This document shows, piece by piece, positions 37,968 to 50,558 of a stretch of 64,000 nucleotides of DNA; position 1 is the first letter of the stretch, and each line of letters begins with the position of its first letter. The stretch is from Aphidius gifuensis (lineage: Eukaryota; Arthropoda; Insecta; Hymenoptera; Braconidae), in NCBI RefSeq assembly GCF_014905175.1, contig NC_057788.1:28986154-29050153 (forward strand), read 5' to 3'. A program made the position numbers and the translations under genes. Under the pieces are notes generated by a model, which ran no database searches, was not told where the DNA came from, and saw only the letters and a program-made list of their open reading frames with translations.

Positions 37968-40900
37968 GAACAGGTATACCCAGAGAGATACTGATCAGCA
38001 CTGATACTATTGTGAGTTGTGTGTTTCGATGGCAAAGAACGACGATAGACTGCTGTGATATCCCTTCGGCTGCGCAGCCTCAGCGCAATGAAATACAAAT
38101 ACAGACAAAATACACGTTGAAGGGAGCAACAGAGAAAGCGAGCTTTTTTTTTATTTTTTTAAAATCCCCACCATATAAATACATATATCCTTGGTGTGTC
38201 TGTCTATTGCTTGCTATTGCTATGGCTATGACCCAATAGATATATATGTACAATTTAAAACCCAACCCCCATATGCACATCAGCAAACCTGACGTCGACC
38301 CGACACGTATAACCATGAATTAGCGAAAATTCGATTACAGTAGAATATATAATTCTAACAAAAAAAAGAAATTTTGTTTTTTAAAATATTAAAATGTATA
38401 TTGAGGACCATTGACATAGGCCTACATCAACTAGGCCAATTTGTCATTTAAAATTTGATCACTCAAATTGAAGAATAAAAATTTTTTAAAAAAATGTCAA
38501 ATTTATTTGATTGATTATACTTTGAGATGTTGATTTATTTGGGGGGTTAATTTTTATTTTTCAGTAACACTGAAAAGCAGTTATGCATTATTCAAATATA
38601 CTCAATCGATTTGACGTAAATCATGTCGTTATTCGTGTCATCTAACGTCTTGATTTTTTTATGATAAATTTTAAGCAATTTATTTCGAAATTTTATTTAT
38701 AATTCATTGTGAAATTTAAATTAGATTTTGTTTTTTTTTACTTTGTAATTAGGATTATTAAAAAATGTAATTTATTCAATTTATATTTCATGGTGATTAT
38801 TGTTGTGTTTAAGTTAACTTTTTTTCCATTTGGAAAAGTAGCAATTTTTTTTTTTTTTTTTTGCCAAGTATAGTAAATGTTTTCTCGAGTGAGGGATTTA
38901 AAAGGAAGATATTCTTATAAAGACATTTTTTTTTTTTTATCATTTTTTATATTATTTTTAATAAAATATATATTTTAAAAAATAAAATGAATAAGTTTTT
39001 ATATGAAAAACACTTTTTTGATAGTTGGTAGTTTGAGGAAATTTTTGTGAAGAAAAAGTGCAGGAGACATTTAAAAAAAAAAGAGATATTTAAAAAAAGA
39101 AACTTTTAAAAAAAAAAAGTTTTTAAAATAAAAAAAAAAAAAATAGTGCTTTAATGTATCTGTCATGGTAAAGTTGAAATACTTTGAAGATTGCAGTTTG
39201 AGTATTCACGGGTTGTATTAATAAACTTGAGGGGTAATTTATATTTCATTCGATACCATTTGTTTGAAGTATAAAAAAAAAAAAAATGTGTAAGTAATTT
39301 TATCAAATGAAAATGTATATACAATATTAACTTGTACAGCTAGAAAGATGGTCTTTCTACGAAACTTTATTGTTAAAAAGCTAATTTTATATTCAAGAAA
39401 AGTATAGATTGTAAGCTAGACACTGCAGGTATAGATTTTAAAAGCCAACTTGGCGGCAGGTGTAAAGAAATAAAAAAGAAAAAACACATACGAAGCAGGT
39501 GGTCAGTGTGAACATTCCTAACCCAGGTGAAACCGTAAAATCACCTTACTAAAAAAAACTTCCATTCTGCATTTTTGATTTTGCTTAGTTTTGCACTTCT
39601 CCAATATATATTTTTTTATTTTTCCCAAGTCTCTCATTCATCTTCCACACTCTCATCCAAATTGATTCTACCACTTAAATTATAAATGATGAATTTACTT
39701 ATTTCTCTTCTTCTTCATCTTCATCTTTTTCTTCTTCTTCATCTTTTACTTTTCGAAAAAAATAAAACAATACAATGAAATATATATATTAAAGCAAAAA
39801 ATTGAAAAACTTTTAGCAAACATTTAATATAAAAAAAAAAGAGAAACCAAAAAAATAATTACTCCGTCAACTTTTGAACGCTAAAATTTTACCAAAACTC
39901 GTTAACGATATTATATCGTTTCATTATTCACGCTCATATTCATTCGGCTTTAAATGAGTTTTAACGAAAATTTCACATTCAACGCTGGTGAACAACGCCC
40001 CGAGCATTTTCGAGCACATTGTCCAAGTAACTCTTTCTCTCTTCTCTCCTCTCTCATGATTTTTCATCTCTTTTTGTTTTTATTTAATTTTTTTTTTTTT
40101 TTTGTAAACCATGTCCTTCCTTGTCCATGTTGTGTATGCTCCACTTGACTACTTGTACAATCGCAATGCGAATACACAAGTACAAATTTCACTCCAATCA
40201 AATTTCAGCATTGTTATACTGAACAAGAAACAAAGCAAAGCATAAAATAAATAAAAATAATAAAAATCAAACAAACATAGAAAGCAAAGAGAAATTGAAA
40301 AATAAAAAGAAAAAAATTATAAAAAAATAAATGTAATTTTGGGCAAGCATTCAACAATGAATTTCTCAATTGATTTAGTTGTTGATTTTTTCTATTTATA
40401 TATTTTTTGATTTTATAATTTTTTTTATTTTGAACAATGTAAGTTAAAAAACCAGCCGGGAATAAAGCCAAGATATTCAGGCGCCATTCAGAATTCATAT
40501 ATGATTTTGTTATGGTTAATTTTTTTTTTTATATTTTATTTTTTTGCTTGTCAATGCGGGCTTGATATGATATGCGATTTTATAAAGAGCTTAAGAGGAT
40601 CTTGAAATGTATATAGATGCGGTTTGAGATAGATTCAAGCCAACTTTTTGATTATGACCAGACACAGAGAAGAGATATCACACTGATATATTTTTTTTCA
40701 ACCCCCTTTCGCGCATCATCTTTGGCGCCATACTTTCAATACTTTATTCCCACTTTTCTCATTCAATATAAATAATTTTTTTTTTTTTCATATATCTCTG
40801 TTGCCACGGGGCTTTTCTATATTACTTCATAACCAACGAAATACACTCTTGGTTCAATAGCTATTTTTATTGATATCCATGCAAAATCACGTTGCATTTT

Positions 40901-42184
40901 ACACATTTTTATTCTCGTTGAATAGTAGCTGTGGTAGTTTGAGAAATAAAAAAAAAAAAAATGATGAGGGTGATTTTTGAATTGCTGGGTTCAATTTTAT
41001 CATGATATGTTTCTATTTATTCATTGGAAATTTTTTATTTCACTGAGTAATCGCTGTCAATATGTTACCGTGTATATTTTATTTTAAAATAAAAATTATT
41101 TTTCAATATATGCAGTTTGGTATACTTGTTTTTCAATTTTTTTTAATCAATGATTTTATTGAATTTTAGTAGTTTAATTTTTTATCCATCACTTCATGTG
41201 AATGAAATTTGAATCAAAAAATTGTGGGTATTGGATTAAATATATATAACGTGTATTGAATTTTTTTTAAAATCATTTTTTTGTTACTATATTGGTGAAA
41301 ATGTATATTTTTTTTTTTTTTGACATGTATAATTTTTTTTTTTTTTTATTTTTGACATTTTTATGAAGAAATTGACGTCATCCGGTATAAATGCGTTGGA
41401 AATTCACCCTCGTTCTCAGTGACATATTTTTTGTTATTTCGTTTATATTTTTATTTTTTTTTTGTACTTGTCGAATCGAAACTCTCGCGGGGAATAAAGA
41501 GTCTTTTAAAAAATTTTAAATTCATTTTTTTTTATGATTTTTTTCTTGTAGATTTTATTGTTATATGATATTTATTTATTTTCTTTGCCAACCTCGACAA
41601 CCTTTTTGAGATGATTGAAAATAAAAAATTGTAAAATACAATGGAATATATGAAGTGCGTATGTATTTTTATTTAATATGTATCAAATTTGTTTTGTGTG
41701 TATATTATTTTTGTTATTTGAAATGAGACGAAATTGAATTTTGCATTTTAAAAAATTTATTGAATATAAAAATAATATTTTTTATTTATCGAGTCACAAA
41801 AGTATGTCTCGACACAATTTCATATGTCAGTAAAGTCAAAAGATGTATTGAATTTTTATTATATATACATATGAGTTTGTATAATTTTTTTTTTTTTTAT
41901 GATAAATGCATTTGCATGTCAGTTATATAAAATTGAAAACTTTATATTTTTCAAAACGATAAATATTTATATAAACATAAATATTAGTGTTGAAAATAAT
42001 AAAATTAATTTTATCAAATTTATTTGTTGAAATTTATTCTATCTAAAAGTTGGTTTATATGTTTATAATAAAATATCTCTTTCAATTTAACGTGATTTAA
42101 ATTTACGATAAATAATTAATTATATTTTCACTGTTTTTTAATTTTTATTATTTATTCATTATGTGAAATAAATCAATTTCACTA

Positions 42185-42192
42185 AACCGGTT
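42185..42192. promoter_or_regulatory. Perfect AACCGGTT palindrome (Grainyhead-type site)
   Basis: AACCGGTT matches the known consensus of the epithelial transcription factor Grainyhead. It lies 665 bases downstream of the first array gene. Function is inferred only from the match. Confidence 0.25.
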
Positions 42193-42856
42193 AAATTTAA
42201 CACATATATATTTTATTGACAAAGTAACTTCATTAGTATCGTCAAAAAAAAAAAATAAATTTTTAAATGTAAATTTAAATTACTTAATTAATTAAAATAA
42301 AAATAAAAAAGATATGTCGGTTTTATATTGGACAGAGATATATATTTAAAAATAAATCATAATAAAAAAATAATTTATCTAAATTGAAAAAAAGAATATA
42401 TAATAAATTTATAAAACAAGTATACTTTTTTTTTTATATTTTTTATATTTTAAATTTGTTTTTATGTAGTAGAAACCTGTTGGCCTCAATGTTGTTCATA
42501 AAATTTTTATTCTAATAGTTTCAAAGTGTATATTTTTACTATGAAAAAAAAAATTAACTTATAAATTTTTCATAAGCATCATGTTTTGCAAAGTAGATTT
42601 GTATGTTTTTTTGATGAAACTATCATACACATAATAATCACTCTAAATGTTTCTTAATAAATAAAATATAAATAAAAAAAATTTCATTAAAATTCAAGAG
42701 GTTAAATATCTGTAGAAAAAAAAATAAATAAAAATCCATAAATTTTTTATTTTATTAAATTTATATTTTCCAATAATAATCAAATTTCATTACAATTTAA
42801 ATGTTTAAAAAAAAAAAAAAAAAAAACATTTCCATTTCGTTAGATTGATATATAAT

Positions 42857-44176
42857 TTAAATATAAAATGATCCAAATTTTTCATCATCCCAATATTTAA
42901 AAATTTTCGACATTTCTTCGTCATAACTTTTTTTATAAAAAATTCTCGTTGATTCACGTAGACCCCATGATATTTTATCAACAGTTAAATTAACATTGTA
43001 CATATGAATAGTGCCAATTGTTGAATTTTCAAATGCCTTATTATCAATATGAATAATATTATTATTTGATAAAATTAAATCATCAGTTGTTAATCCTTGA
43101 AATGCACCAACTTCAATGACATCAATATTATTATATCCCAATATTAAATACGATAAATCAAGTCCAAAAAATGCATCTGTTTCAATTTTATTAATTTTAT
43201 TCCAGCCCAATTTAAGATGAGTTAAATTTTGTAAACGATTAAATATATTTTTAGGTATATATGTTAAATAATTTTTGTTAATACTCAATTCACGTAAACC
43301 AGGTATACCAATAAATATATCATTTTCTAAATGTTTAATTTGATTTGATTGTAACTTGAGTATTTGTAATTTAATCATACCAGAAAATGATTCAATTTCA
43401 ATATTTTTAATTTTATTAAAAGCCAATTCAAGACGTACAACATTAACAAGTTTATTAAATATATTTTTTGATATTGATGTTAAACCATTCCAATTTAAAT
43501 ATAAATATTTTAATGAATCAAGTTCATCAAATGTACCTGGACGTAAATTATTAAGTATATCTGTATTTGTTATTTCAAGTGTTTTTAATGATTTAAATGA
43601 TGTAAATGCACGTTTTTCAATTAATGCTATTTTATTTTTTCTCAATATAAGATGTAATACAGTTGGATAAAATTTTAAATATATATCTGAACCAATTGAA
43701 TTAATATTTGTACTTAATTGTACACTTAATGTATTTAAACATTTTAATTCATCTGGTAATATTTCAATGAGTGATTGTTTACCACCATTAACAATAAATT
43801 TAAATTCATTTATTAGCTTTATTGATTTAAATAAATTTGATTTTAATGGAACAATACCAGATTCAAATTCAAGTAATTTTAATCTTGGTAAACCATTAAA
43901 TGATTCATAATTTAAATCTAATTGTTTATCAGCAAGACCAAGTATTAAATCAGATATTGTTAAATTTTTAAATGCATTTGGTGCTATTGATGTTATTTCT
44001 TTATCAATAATATATAAACGAAAATAATGAGTTGTTTGATCAACTGATAATAATACACCTGATTTTTTACATATTTTAAAACCACCACGTATATCACATG
44101 TTATTTTATCATCTCCATTAACTAAATATATTATTATTAATTTATAAATAATTAATAATAATAATATTCTATTCAT
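42857..44176 (-). CDS. Secreted LRR protein, array member A, 439 aa
   Basis: Intronless. Signal peptide (~1-21), then a Cys pair in the N-cap (CDIRGGFKIC), then the family block LSVD...ITSIAPNAFKNL and SFNGLPRLKLLEF. A conserved N-terminal piece (GGKQSLIEILP) is followed by about ten regular LRRs (LxxLxLxxNxIxxI-F-GLxx). The C-terminal segment FENSTIGTIHMYNVNL..DKISWGL (W near residue 404) and an acidic-aromatic tail close it. There is no membrane helix or GPI signal, so it should be secreted. The CxxC seen in most relatives around residue 165 is replaced here. Secreted LRR proteins are known venom components of aphid-parasitoid braconids; that role is inferred here. Confidence 0.9.
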   Translation of the reverse strand: MNRILLLLIIYKLIIIYLVNGDDKITCDIRGGFKICKKSGVLLSVDQTTHYFRLYIIDKEITSIAPNAFKNLTISDLILGLADKQLDLNYESFNGLPRLKLLEFESGIVPLKSNLFKSIKLINEFKFIVNGGKQSLIEILPDELKCLNTLSVQLSTNINSIGSDIYLKFYPTVLHLILRKNKIALIEKRAFTSFKSLKTLEITNTDILNNLRPGTFDELDSLKYLYLNWNGLTSISKNIFNKLVNVVRLELAFNKIKNIEIESFSGMIKLQILKLQSNQIKHLENDIFIGIPGLRELSINKNYLTYIPKNIFNRLQNLTHLKLGWNKINKIETDAFFGLDLSYLILGYNNIDVIEVGAFQGLTTDDLILSNNNIIHIDNKAFENSTIGTIHMYNVNLTVDKISWGLRESTRIFYKKSYDEEMSKIFKYWDDEKFGSFYI

Positions 44177-44257
44177 TTTTATTATTATTATTATTATTGT
44201 ATAATGGATTTTGTTTTTTCTATTTAAATTTATTTAAAAGGCTTCACTTGTTTGACA

Positions 44258-44314
44258 CAGTGTTATACTCAGTAGACTGAATAACAGCTTCTGGGTCGCT
44301 TTCAAACATATACG
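44258..44314 (-). promoter_or_regulatory. Core promoter of array member A (TATA + initiator)
   Basis: On the minus strand CGTATATG (44314-44307) is followed by the initiator TCAGTC (44280-44275), whose A (44278) sits about 33 bases after the TATA start and ~102 bases before the ATG. Immediately downstream is CTGAGTATAACAC (44272-44260), a 13-mer found again at the right end of the window. Confidence 0.55.
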
Positions 44315-44889
44315 TTTACAATTGTAAATACTTAATCTTTTATTTTTTTTTTTTTTTCAATGATAGAATACGTCAGTCGTTTACAACGACATTTTGTTGT
44401 CATCTCATTTAGTCTTCTCTCTCTCTGACTCTTTTACATGACACTACTTTAATCATACATTATTTGCATTCCCGACCCTCAGGATGCAAGTGGTGTTTGT
44501 GACACCGACACTGATTTTGTACTCAAACATCTCATCATTGAAATTTTAGATCAAGAAAATTAGGTAGAACAATTCAACATATTATTCGAGTTGAAAAAAT
44601 AATATCATTTTTTTTTTTTTTTTTAGTATAAATAAATTTATTTAAAATAGAAATGAATGTACTTTTTTTTTTTTTTTTTTCAATAATTTAATTTCTAATT
44701 TAATTTATCAATATTAATATTATTTATGAGAATTTTAAAAATTTATTTTTAATTAATTATTTGATATCAATAATTTTTATAAATTATTTTGTGATAATAT
44801 TTATAGATATTTATATAAAATTTAGTTATTAATTTAATTTAAAAAATTTAAATGTTTTTTTATATTGTAAAATCTATTGAAAGTTTTAT

Positions 44890-45260
44890 TATATATTTTC
44901 ACCATTTATTGTCAATGATGAAAATTCATCCAAACCACTAAAACTTTTGTAATTTAAAGTCATTAATTTGTTGGAGGTTAATTCCAGATGTCTCAGTGAT
45001 GTTAATCTATTGAATATATATTCTCAAAGTAAATTTACTTCACTTTTACTCATTGTTATAAAAATAAAAAGTAGATTTAAATTTTTAAAACATATTATGT
45101 TTTTAATTTGATATACTTGTTGATAGTATGATGAAGACACTTGATGATTTAAATGATGTTAACTCATTAGTACTAAATAAATTAATTTTATCATCACTCA
45201 AATCTCAATTCAAGTACTTTTAATGCTGAAAATATTATTGATGATTTGATGAATTATTAA
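44890..45260 (-). pseudogene. Decayed LRR-array gene fragment
   Basis: The minus strand carries two short coding-like pieces. One, at about 45250-45140, reads as an LRR (FSALKVLELRFE), then is broken by a frame change before a second half-repeat (DDKINLFSTNELTSFKS). The other, at about 45015-44900, reads RLTSLRHLELTSNKL and YKSFSGLDEFSSL before a stop. The order and repeat spacing match the middle of the array proteins. No signal peptide, cap or long frame survives. Confidence 0.6.
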
Positions 45261-48200
45261 TTCCAATATAATATATGTATTTAATTGACTCTTATGAATT
45301 TTAACAATTTAAATGAAATTTTTTCTAATGAATAATGATATAGACTGCCATATTTTTTTACGTAAAAGGGAAAAGAAAAAAATAATAAAAAAAAACAGAT
45401 TTTGGGGGGTTGGATCTTGATTGTTAACTTGGGTCCATGGGAGGATGGGATTGCAGCAGGTATATGTGAATTTTACCAGTGCATGGGTCAAGAAAATTTA
45501 AATTTTTTTATTGTATTTTTCTTCTATTGTATCTATTTTCTCTTTTTTTTTTTTTTTCTTTTTTGTTGTCACCGTCGTTGTCAGATCTCTTGGAAACTAT
45601 GAAAAAGACGGAAATAAACTAGTTTCTATTTTTTTTTTTTTATTGTATCTAAAATAACCGATTATTTGTCGATATTCGTTGAATAAAAAAAATAATATAA
45701 AATTTCTTTTTAAACGTTCCAAGCAAGTTTGACATAAAAATTATTTATCTGGAAATTCAATAATCAATTTTTTTTTAATTAATATACATTTTTAAAACAT
45801 CTAATAATAACTTTTGTCAATCAATAATATGATAAATTTAATTTGCAACAAACTTTATAATAACGTAAATTTTTGCAGTATATATTTTCTTTCGCATCAT
45901 GATGATTTAAACTTTTTAACAATTGATATAACTCGAAAAAAAATGTATATAAAAAAAAAAAAATAAACTCACTCACATTTTGTTGAATAGTTTGAGATGT
46001 GTTCAAACTTGCTCGTACGTGATCTGACAACTGGATCACTTATGCTGCTATGGAATCACAAATTCACTGACATATTTACATATATACATGTCTGTTAATA
46101 TATTCCTAGTATATTGCTTACTTGTCTTGACTGCTTAAAATCATTATTGAATCGGTTACAAAAACATCCTCACGTTTCCCTTTTATTTACATGAATTTAC
46201 CAAAAATATTATCATGATACATCAATTTATCATTTAATAATACAGAGAATAAATAATCATGTAAAAATATTTTGTAAAAAATTTATAAAATATTCATTTC
46301 TTTGTTACAAAAAAAACCCCTTTTAAAAATTTTTAGTAGAAATGTTTTAAATAATCTAAAAACAATATATAAAATAATTATTTAAATCAAAAAAAAAATC
46401 CTGATTAATAATTAATAGCTTTTATAAATAAAAGATCCTCAAATAATATAATTAGATGAACAAATAATTAATGAGACTCAAAGTTGAATATCTAATTAAA
46501 ATTAAAATTATAGTTTGAGATAAAATAATATATTATTTATATATAAATGTATATGAATAAAATAAATAATAGAGAATTGATTTTTAAATATTTTAAAAGA
46601 TTTAATTGTTAATTCAAGTAAAATAAACCTTGGAAAATGAGTGTTTATTATAAAATCGTGATGTGAAGATGGTGACACATTTAAATGAAGAGGAACCACG
46701 TGTCTTTCTAATTAAATTTGCTTGAATAAATAGAGTTTGTTGTTGCAAAATAATTATAAGTAGCATCAATCAACATCTGGAAGCACAACGTCTTTATTTA
46801 TTTAATGGTTCATAAAATAAATTAATGTTTATTATTAAATCATATAACATATTATTTGTTTACTCATGTATATTTATTTCAACTATATTCTATGACTTGT
46901 AAAATTCACTTGTAAAATTCACAGTGATTTTTTATTTTTATGTTGAAAATAATTATGTAAATTTGTATTTTGTGATAAATTGTTTTTAAATTAAGTGGTG
47001 GTTATTTGAAAAATGCATATTGCAAAATTAAACAAAGCTCTTGAAAATTATTAATACTTGATGTTTATAGATGTAATATGAACTTCAAACATTTTGTAGA
47101 TGTACTCTTGTTCTTTCTGTAAGCCCTCAAGCAGTTTTGTTAGCAAGCATGCTCATGTTGTTGGATAAATCACATAAATCCATAATTCTTGAAAAGCACT
47201 ATCTCATGTAAAGATAGAGAGAGAGACTGAAACTTTTTACATATGAAATACTTGACATAGTTTAACATCAATTATATCAAGATTATACTTTGATATACAA
47301 TAAAAAAATATTTTATTGACAATCAATATATAGTTTCAATATTTTATTAATTTAATTTTACGAATGAATAGTTTAATTAATCATTCATGCATCAAATTTA
47401 CAATTTTACATTTTATTTTTAATATCATTAATTAATTAATTTTTTTTGCTATTGTTGATGATATAATTTTTTACATTGTTTCAGGATTTAAAAAAAATAT
47501 TCATCTTCTTGTCTGACTAAAAACTGAGATGTTCTACTTTTGCAAACCACCTGAAAATGTGAGTAATAAAATTTTGATAATTTAAATTTAATTATAAAGA
47601 CTAAAAATATCTTTAGAAAGTTATTTTTAATTAAAAAATTATTGACATACAAAGTAAGTGATATGTGAAATAGTATATATAATTTTTCGTCCAAAGATAA
47701 ATTTTTTTTTATGATTAAAATTATTTATTATGATTAATGTTTATATTATGAATAAGAATAAAGAATTATGTTGGATTAATAGACAATTGTGTTGACTCGT
47801 TGGCGCGTTATATTCAATGAATTTTCTTGGTTATTGTGAGTAATGGAATTATAATGATAATATGATTATGACTATGGCATTTTGCTCCTCGTACGTGAAC
47901 TTGACCGTGACACTCACCCTACTTATAATTTAATATAACGCTATACTATCACATTGACATAATCGTTAACTGATGGGACAAGTGGTCGGGCAAATAGTCA
48001 AAATAAATATTTAAACAAATATAAAAATTTTTATTTGACAAATCAGTAGAAATATGCAATTATTAATATTTTTTTTTATTTTAAATAGCAACATTGAATT
48101 TAATTATAAAAAAACTGTACATGTTATCATGACTGATCTAATTTAATTTATTTTTCAAAAAATATTTTTTTTTTTAACTAAAACACACACGATTACAAGA

Positions 48201-48558
48201 TAATTTTTTTCTTTGTTAAAAGATAATTAATTAGTGACAAAATTATTTTTAAAAATAATACATTTTCCTGCATGAAATTATGAGGGTGTTGCCTCTAGCA
48301 ACAATATTGTGATCTCCAGGCTGTTGTGAGTAATATAATAATAATGACCATTCACTTCTACATAGCCACATGAGCTCGACCATGCTATTATTTCCCCTAT
48401 ATTTATACAAGTTTTGAGTTAATGAATTTATGACTTTATAATCGAATATAATACGATGTCAGTTTATTAAAATTAATCTTAAATTTAAAATTGCTTTAAT
48501 GAAAAAAAATAATAATATATAAATCAAAAGTAGCGTGCGGTTATTGTCCGCAGGCATT
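45261..48558. other. 3.3-kb intergenic region in the LRR array
   Basis: AT-rich, with no supported gene. Two stretches (about 47829-47940 and 48317-48420) look like diverged copies: each starts GGxTxTTGTGAGTAAT, continues through an AATGA-containing AT-rich part and has xTGAxCTxGACCxTG further on. Mixed-composition DNA also occurs at 45.4-45.5, 45.99-46.07, 46.63-46.7 and 47.1-47.2 kb. Confidence 0.4.
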
Positions 48559-50319
48559 TTACAGATATATTGTAACGTTAAAGTCATTAGGGAACTTGTT
48601 ATCCTCGATGTACAATGCCTCCAATTTAAGTCCAGCGAAGGTCTCGTTAACAATTGTTGTCAAAAAGTTATTGTTTAAATATAAACAGGAAAGGTTCAAT
48701 CCTGAAAATGCATTATCTTCAATAGTGTCAATTTGATTATTGCTTAATTTTATACATGAACCATTTATGTTTGGGAAACCATTGAATGCATTGGCTTTGA
48801 TGATTGTTATGTTGTTGTATGACAAATTTATTCTTCTCAATATTTTTAGATTGTTAAATATATTATTGGGAACAGTTGTTAATCCCATGCCTGCGAGTTC
48901 CAAAGTGTCGAGTTGATTTGTCCCATTAAAGATATCAGCTGTGAGATTTAATTTTTTATTGTGGTTCAAATTCAAGTACGTTAGAGAATTCAAATCTTTA
49001 AATGAGTTATATTCAATTTCGTGGAGATCATTACTCTCCAGAGACAAAAAATCTAAATTTTTCATACCATCGAATAGTTTTTGTGAAATTTGTGTCAAAT
49101 TATTTCCATCCAATAATAATGCTGTTTTTGGTTCATTTGTGTCGTCAGCCGAAATAGTTTCGTTAATGATTTTACTGTCTTCGTAGAAGTTTTTAATATT
49201 TTTAAAAACATCATCTTCAAGTTTCTCCAATTGATTGTTTGATAGCGTCAATTGTACAGTAGAAAGACCTCGTAAATCTTCATTTTTTAATACATTTAAA
49301 TTATTATTTGACAATAGCAACTCTTTGAGATTGAGTCCTGAAAATGTATCAGGACTAATTTTATTGATTTTGTTTTCATCTAAGTAGAGATACTTTAATT
49401 TTTTTAATCCAGTAAAACTATCTTGTGAAATTAATGAAATTTCATTGGTAGACAAAAAAAGCTTCTCAATATTTGGTATTCCTTCGAAAACTTTGCCTGG
49501 TATTGTTGTTAATTTATTTTCCGCCAAATCTAAACTCTTGAGATATTCTGAAATATATTTAGGAATTGATGTGAATTTATTATTTCTAAGGTTAAGAGAT
49601 TCGAGTTTATCTAAACCAGTAAAATTTGCAAAATCAAAAGCTTGTAATTCATTATATCTGATGCTCAGAGTTTTTAACTGATTCAATCCTTCAAATGTTT
49701 TTGGATGAAAATTTAAAGAACTAGTATTATAAAGTTGCAAAAACGTTAAATTTCCAAAAGAAATAAATGATTTTTCTTTCAATGTAATATTAGTACTAGA
49801 TAATCGAAGTTCAGTGATGCTGGAACATGATTGACATGACTTATTAATTCCTATATCTTTAAATTGACTTTTATAGATAGATAAAGATTTAATATTTTGA
49901 AATTCATTTGTCATGTAATCTGCAATTGTTTGATTGGCTTTGTTAGTAGTTAACTGCACACTTTCTAATGTTCGAATTGACTTAAAAATGCCTTTATTAT
50001 ATGGTATTTCTCCGAGTTCAACTCTGAGAATTTTTAATAAAGGTAATCCATTAAAAGAATCCGGTTCTAGCTGCAATTCTTGTTCTTCTAAACCAATTGT
50101 CAAGTCTGTGACTGAAAGATTTTTAAATGCGTTCGCAGCTATTGATGTAATGTTTGAAATGTAAAGAATAAGACACGGAATATCACCTCCTTCAACAGAC
50201 ACCAATGTATTTGAATTCATACAAGCTTTAAAACCTCCTACTATATTATAACACCATATTTCGTTGTCAGCATGAACAAAATAAATTGTAAAAAGCAATG
50301 AAATTACAATGAATTTCAT
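48559..50319 (-). CDS. Secreted LRR protein, array member B, 586 aa, without the W-G-L C-cap
   Basis: Intronless, the largest member. Signal peptide MKFIVISLLFTIYFVHA, N-cap Cys pair (WCYNIVGGFKAC), family block ITSIAANAFKNLSV and SFNGLPLLKILRV, then CQSCSSITELRL (the CxxC of the family), then about 15 LRRs. An insertion of ~20 residues (around 370-390, EDSKIINETISADD) splits the repeat run. Unlike the other five members it stops after GLKLEALYIEDNKFPNDF and a few residues, so the conserved C-terminal W-G-L segment is absent. Either a stop arose within an ancestral longer frame or the end was replaced. Many N-x-S/T sites are present, as expected for a secreted glycoprotein. Confidence 0.9.
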   Translation of the reverse strand: MKFIVISLLFTIYFVHADNEIWCYNIVGGFKACMNSNTLVSVEGGDIPCLILYISNITSIAANAFKNLSVTDLTIGLEEQELQLEPDSFNGLPLLKILRVELGEIPYNKGIFKSIRTLESVQLTTNKANQTIADYMTNEFQNIKSLSIYKSQFKDIGINKSCQSCSSITELRLSSTNITLKEKSFISFGNLTFLQLYNTSSLNFHPKTFEGLNQLKTLSIRYNELQAFDFANFTGLDKLESLNLRNNKFTSIPKYISEYLKSLDLAENKLTTIPGKVFEGIPNIEKLFLSTNEISLISQDSFTGLKKLKYLYLDENKINKISPDTFSGLNLKELLLSNNNLNVLKNEDLRGLSTVQLTLSNNQLEKLEDDVFKNIKNFYEDSKIINETISADDTNEPKTALLLDGNNLTQISQKLFDGMKNLDFLSLESNDLHEIEYNSFKDLNSLTYLNLNHNKKLNLTADIFNGTNQLDTLELAGMGLTTVPNNIFNNLKILRRINLSYNNITIIKANAFNGFPNINGSCIKLSNNQIDTIEDNAFSGLNLSCLYLNNNFLTTIVNETFAGLKLEALYIEDNKFPNDFNVTIYL

Positions 50320-50378
50320 TTTCGTAGAATAGTATAAAAAACAATCGAACAGTACAAAGTTTGCTCGTCAACTAACCC

Positions 50379-50405
50379 GATATAAAATTTTCGTGGCTTA
50401 TAAAG
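50379..50405 (-). promoter_or_regulatory. TATA-like elements upstream of array member B
   Basis: The minus strand has TTTATAAG (near 50404-50397) and TTTTATATCGG (near 50389-50379), about 60-85 bases before the ATG. No clear TCAGT initiator follows. Confidence 0.35.
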
Positions 50406-50558
50406 GCTATTTTGGTGATTAATTTAAATTGATATCTATGTATCACTAGACTTAATTTTCGGTTCCAATTGAATAACAAGTTAAAGTTGTTGATTTCATC
50501 AATTTTTTGTTCAATTCGTGATCGTTTTAATCATTTAATTCTAAGGAAAACAAAAAAA

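Larger units (their letters stand above)
31217..42856. other. 11.6-kb AT-rich non-coding region
   Basis: No supported gene. Microsatellites occur at 33776-33800 (GAT/GGT), 35650-35669 (GA) and 37936-37967 (GAT). Mixed-composition islands occur near 31.45-31.65, 32.44-32.60, 33.99-34.15, 34.9-35.15, 35.5-35.95, 37.97-38.32, 39.4-39.7, 39.95-40.20 and 40.6-40.9 kb. The last ~2 kb are the downstream flank of the first array gene. Confidence 0.4.
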
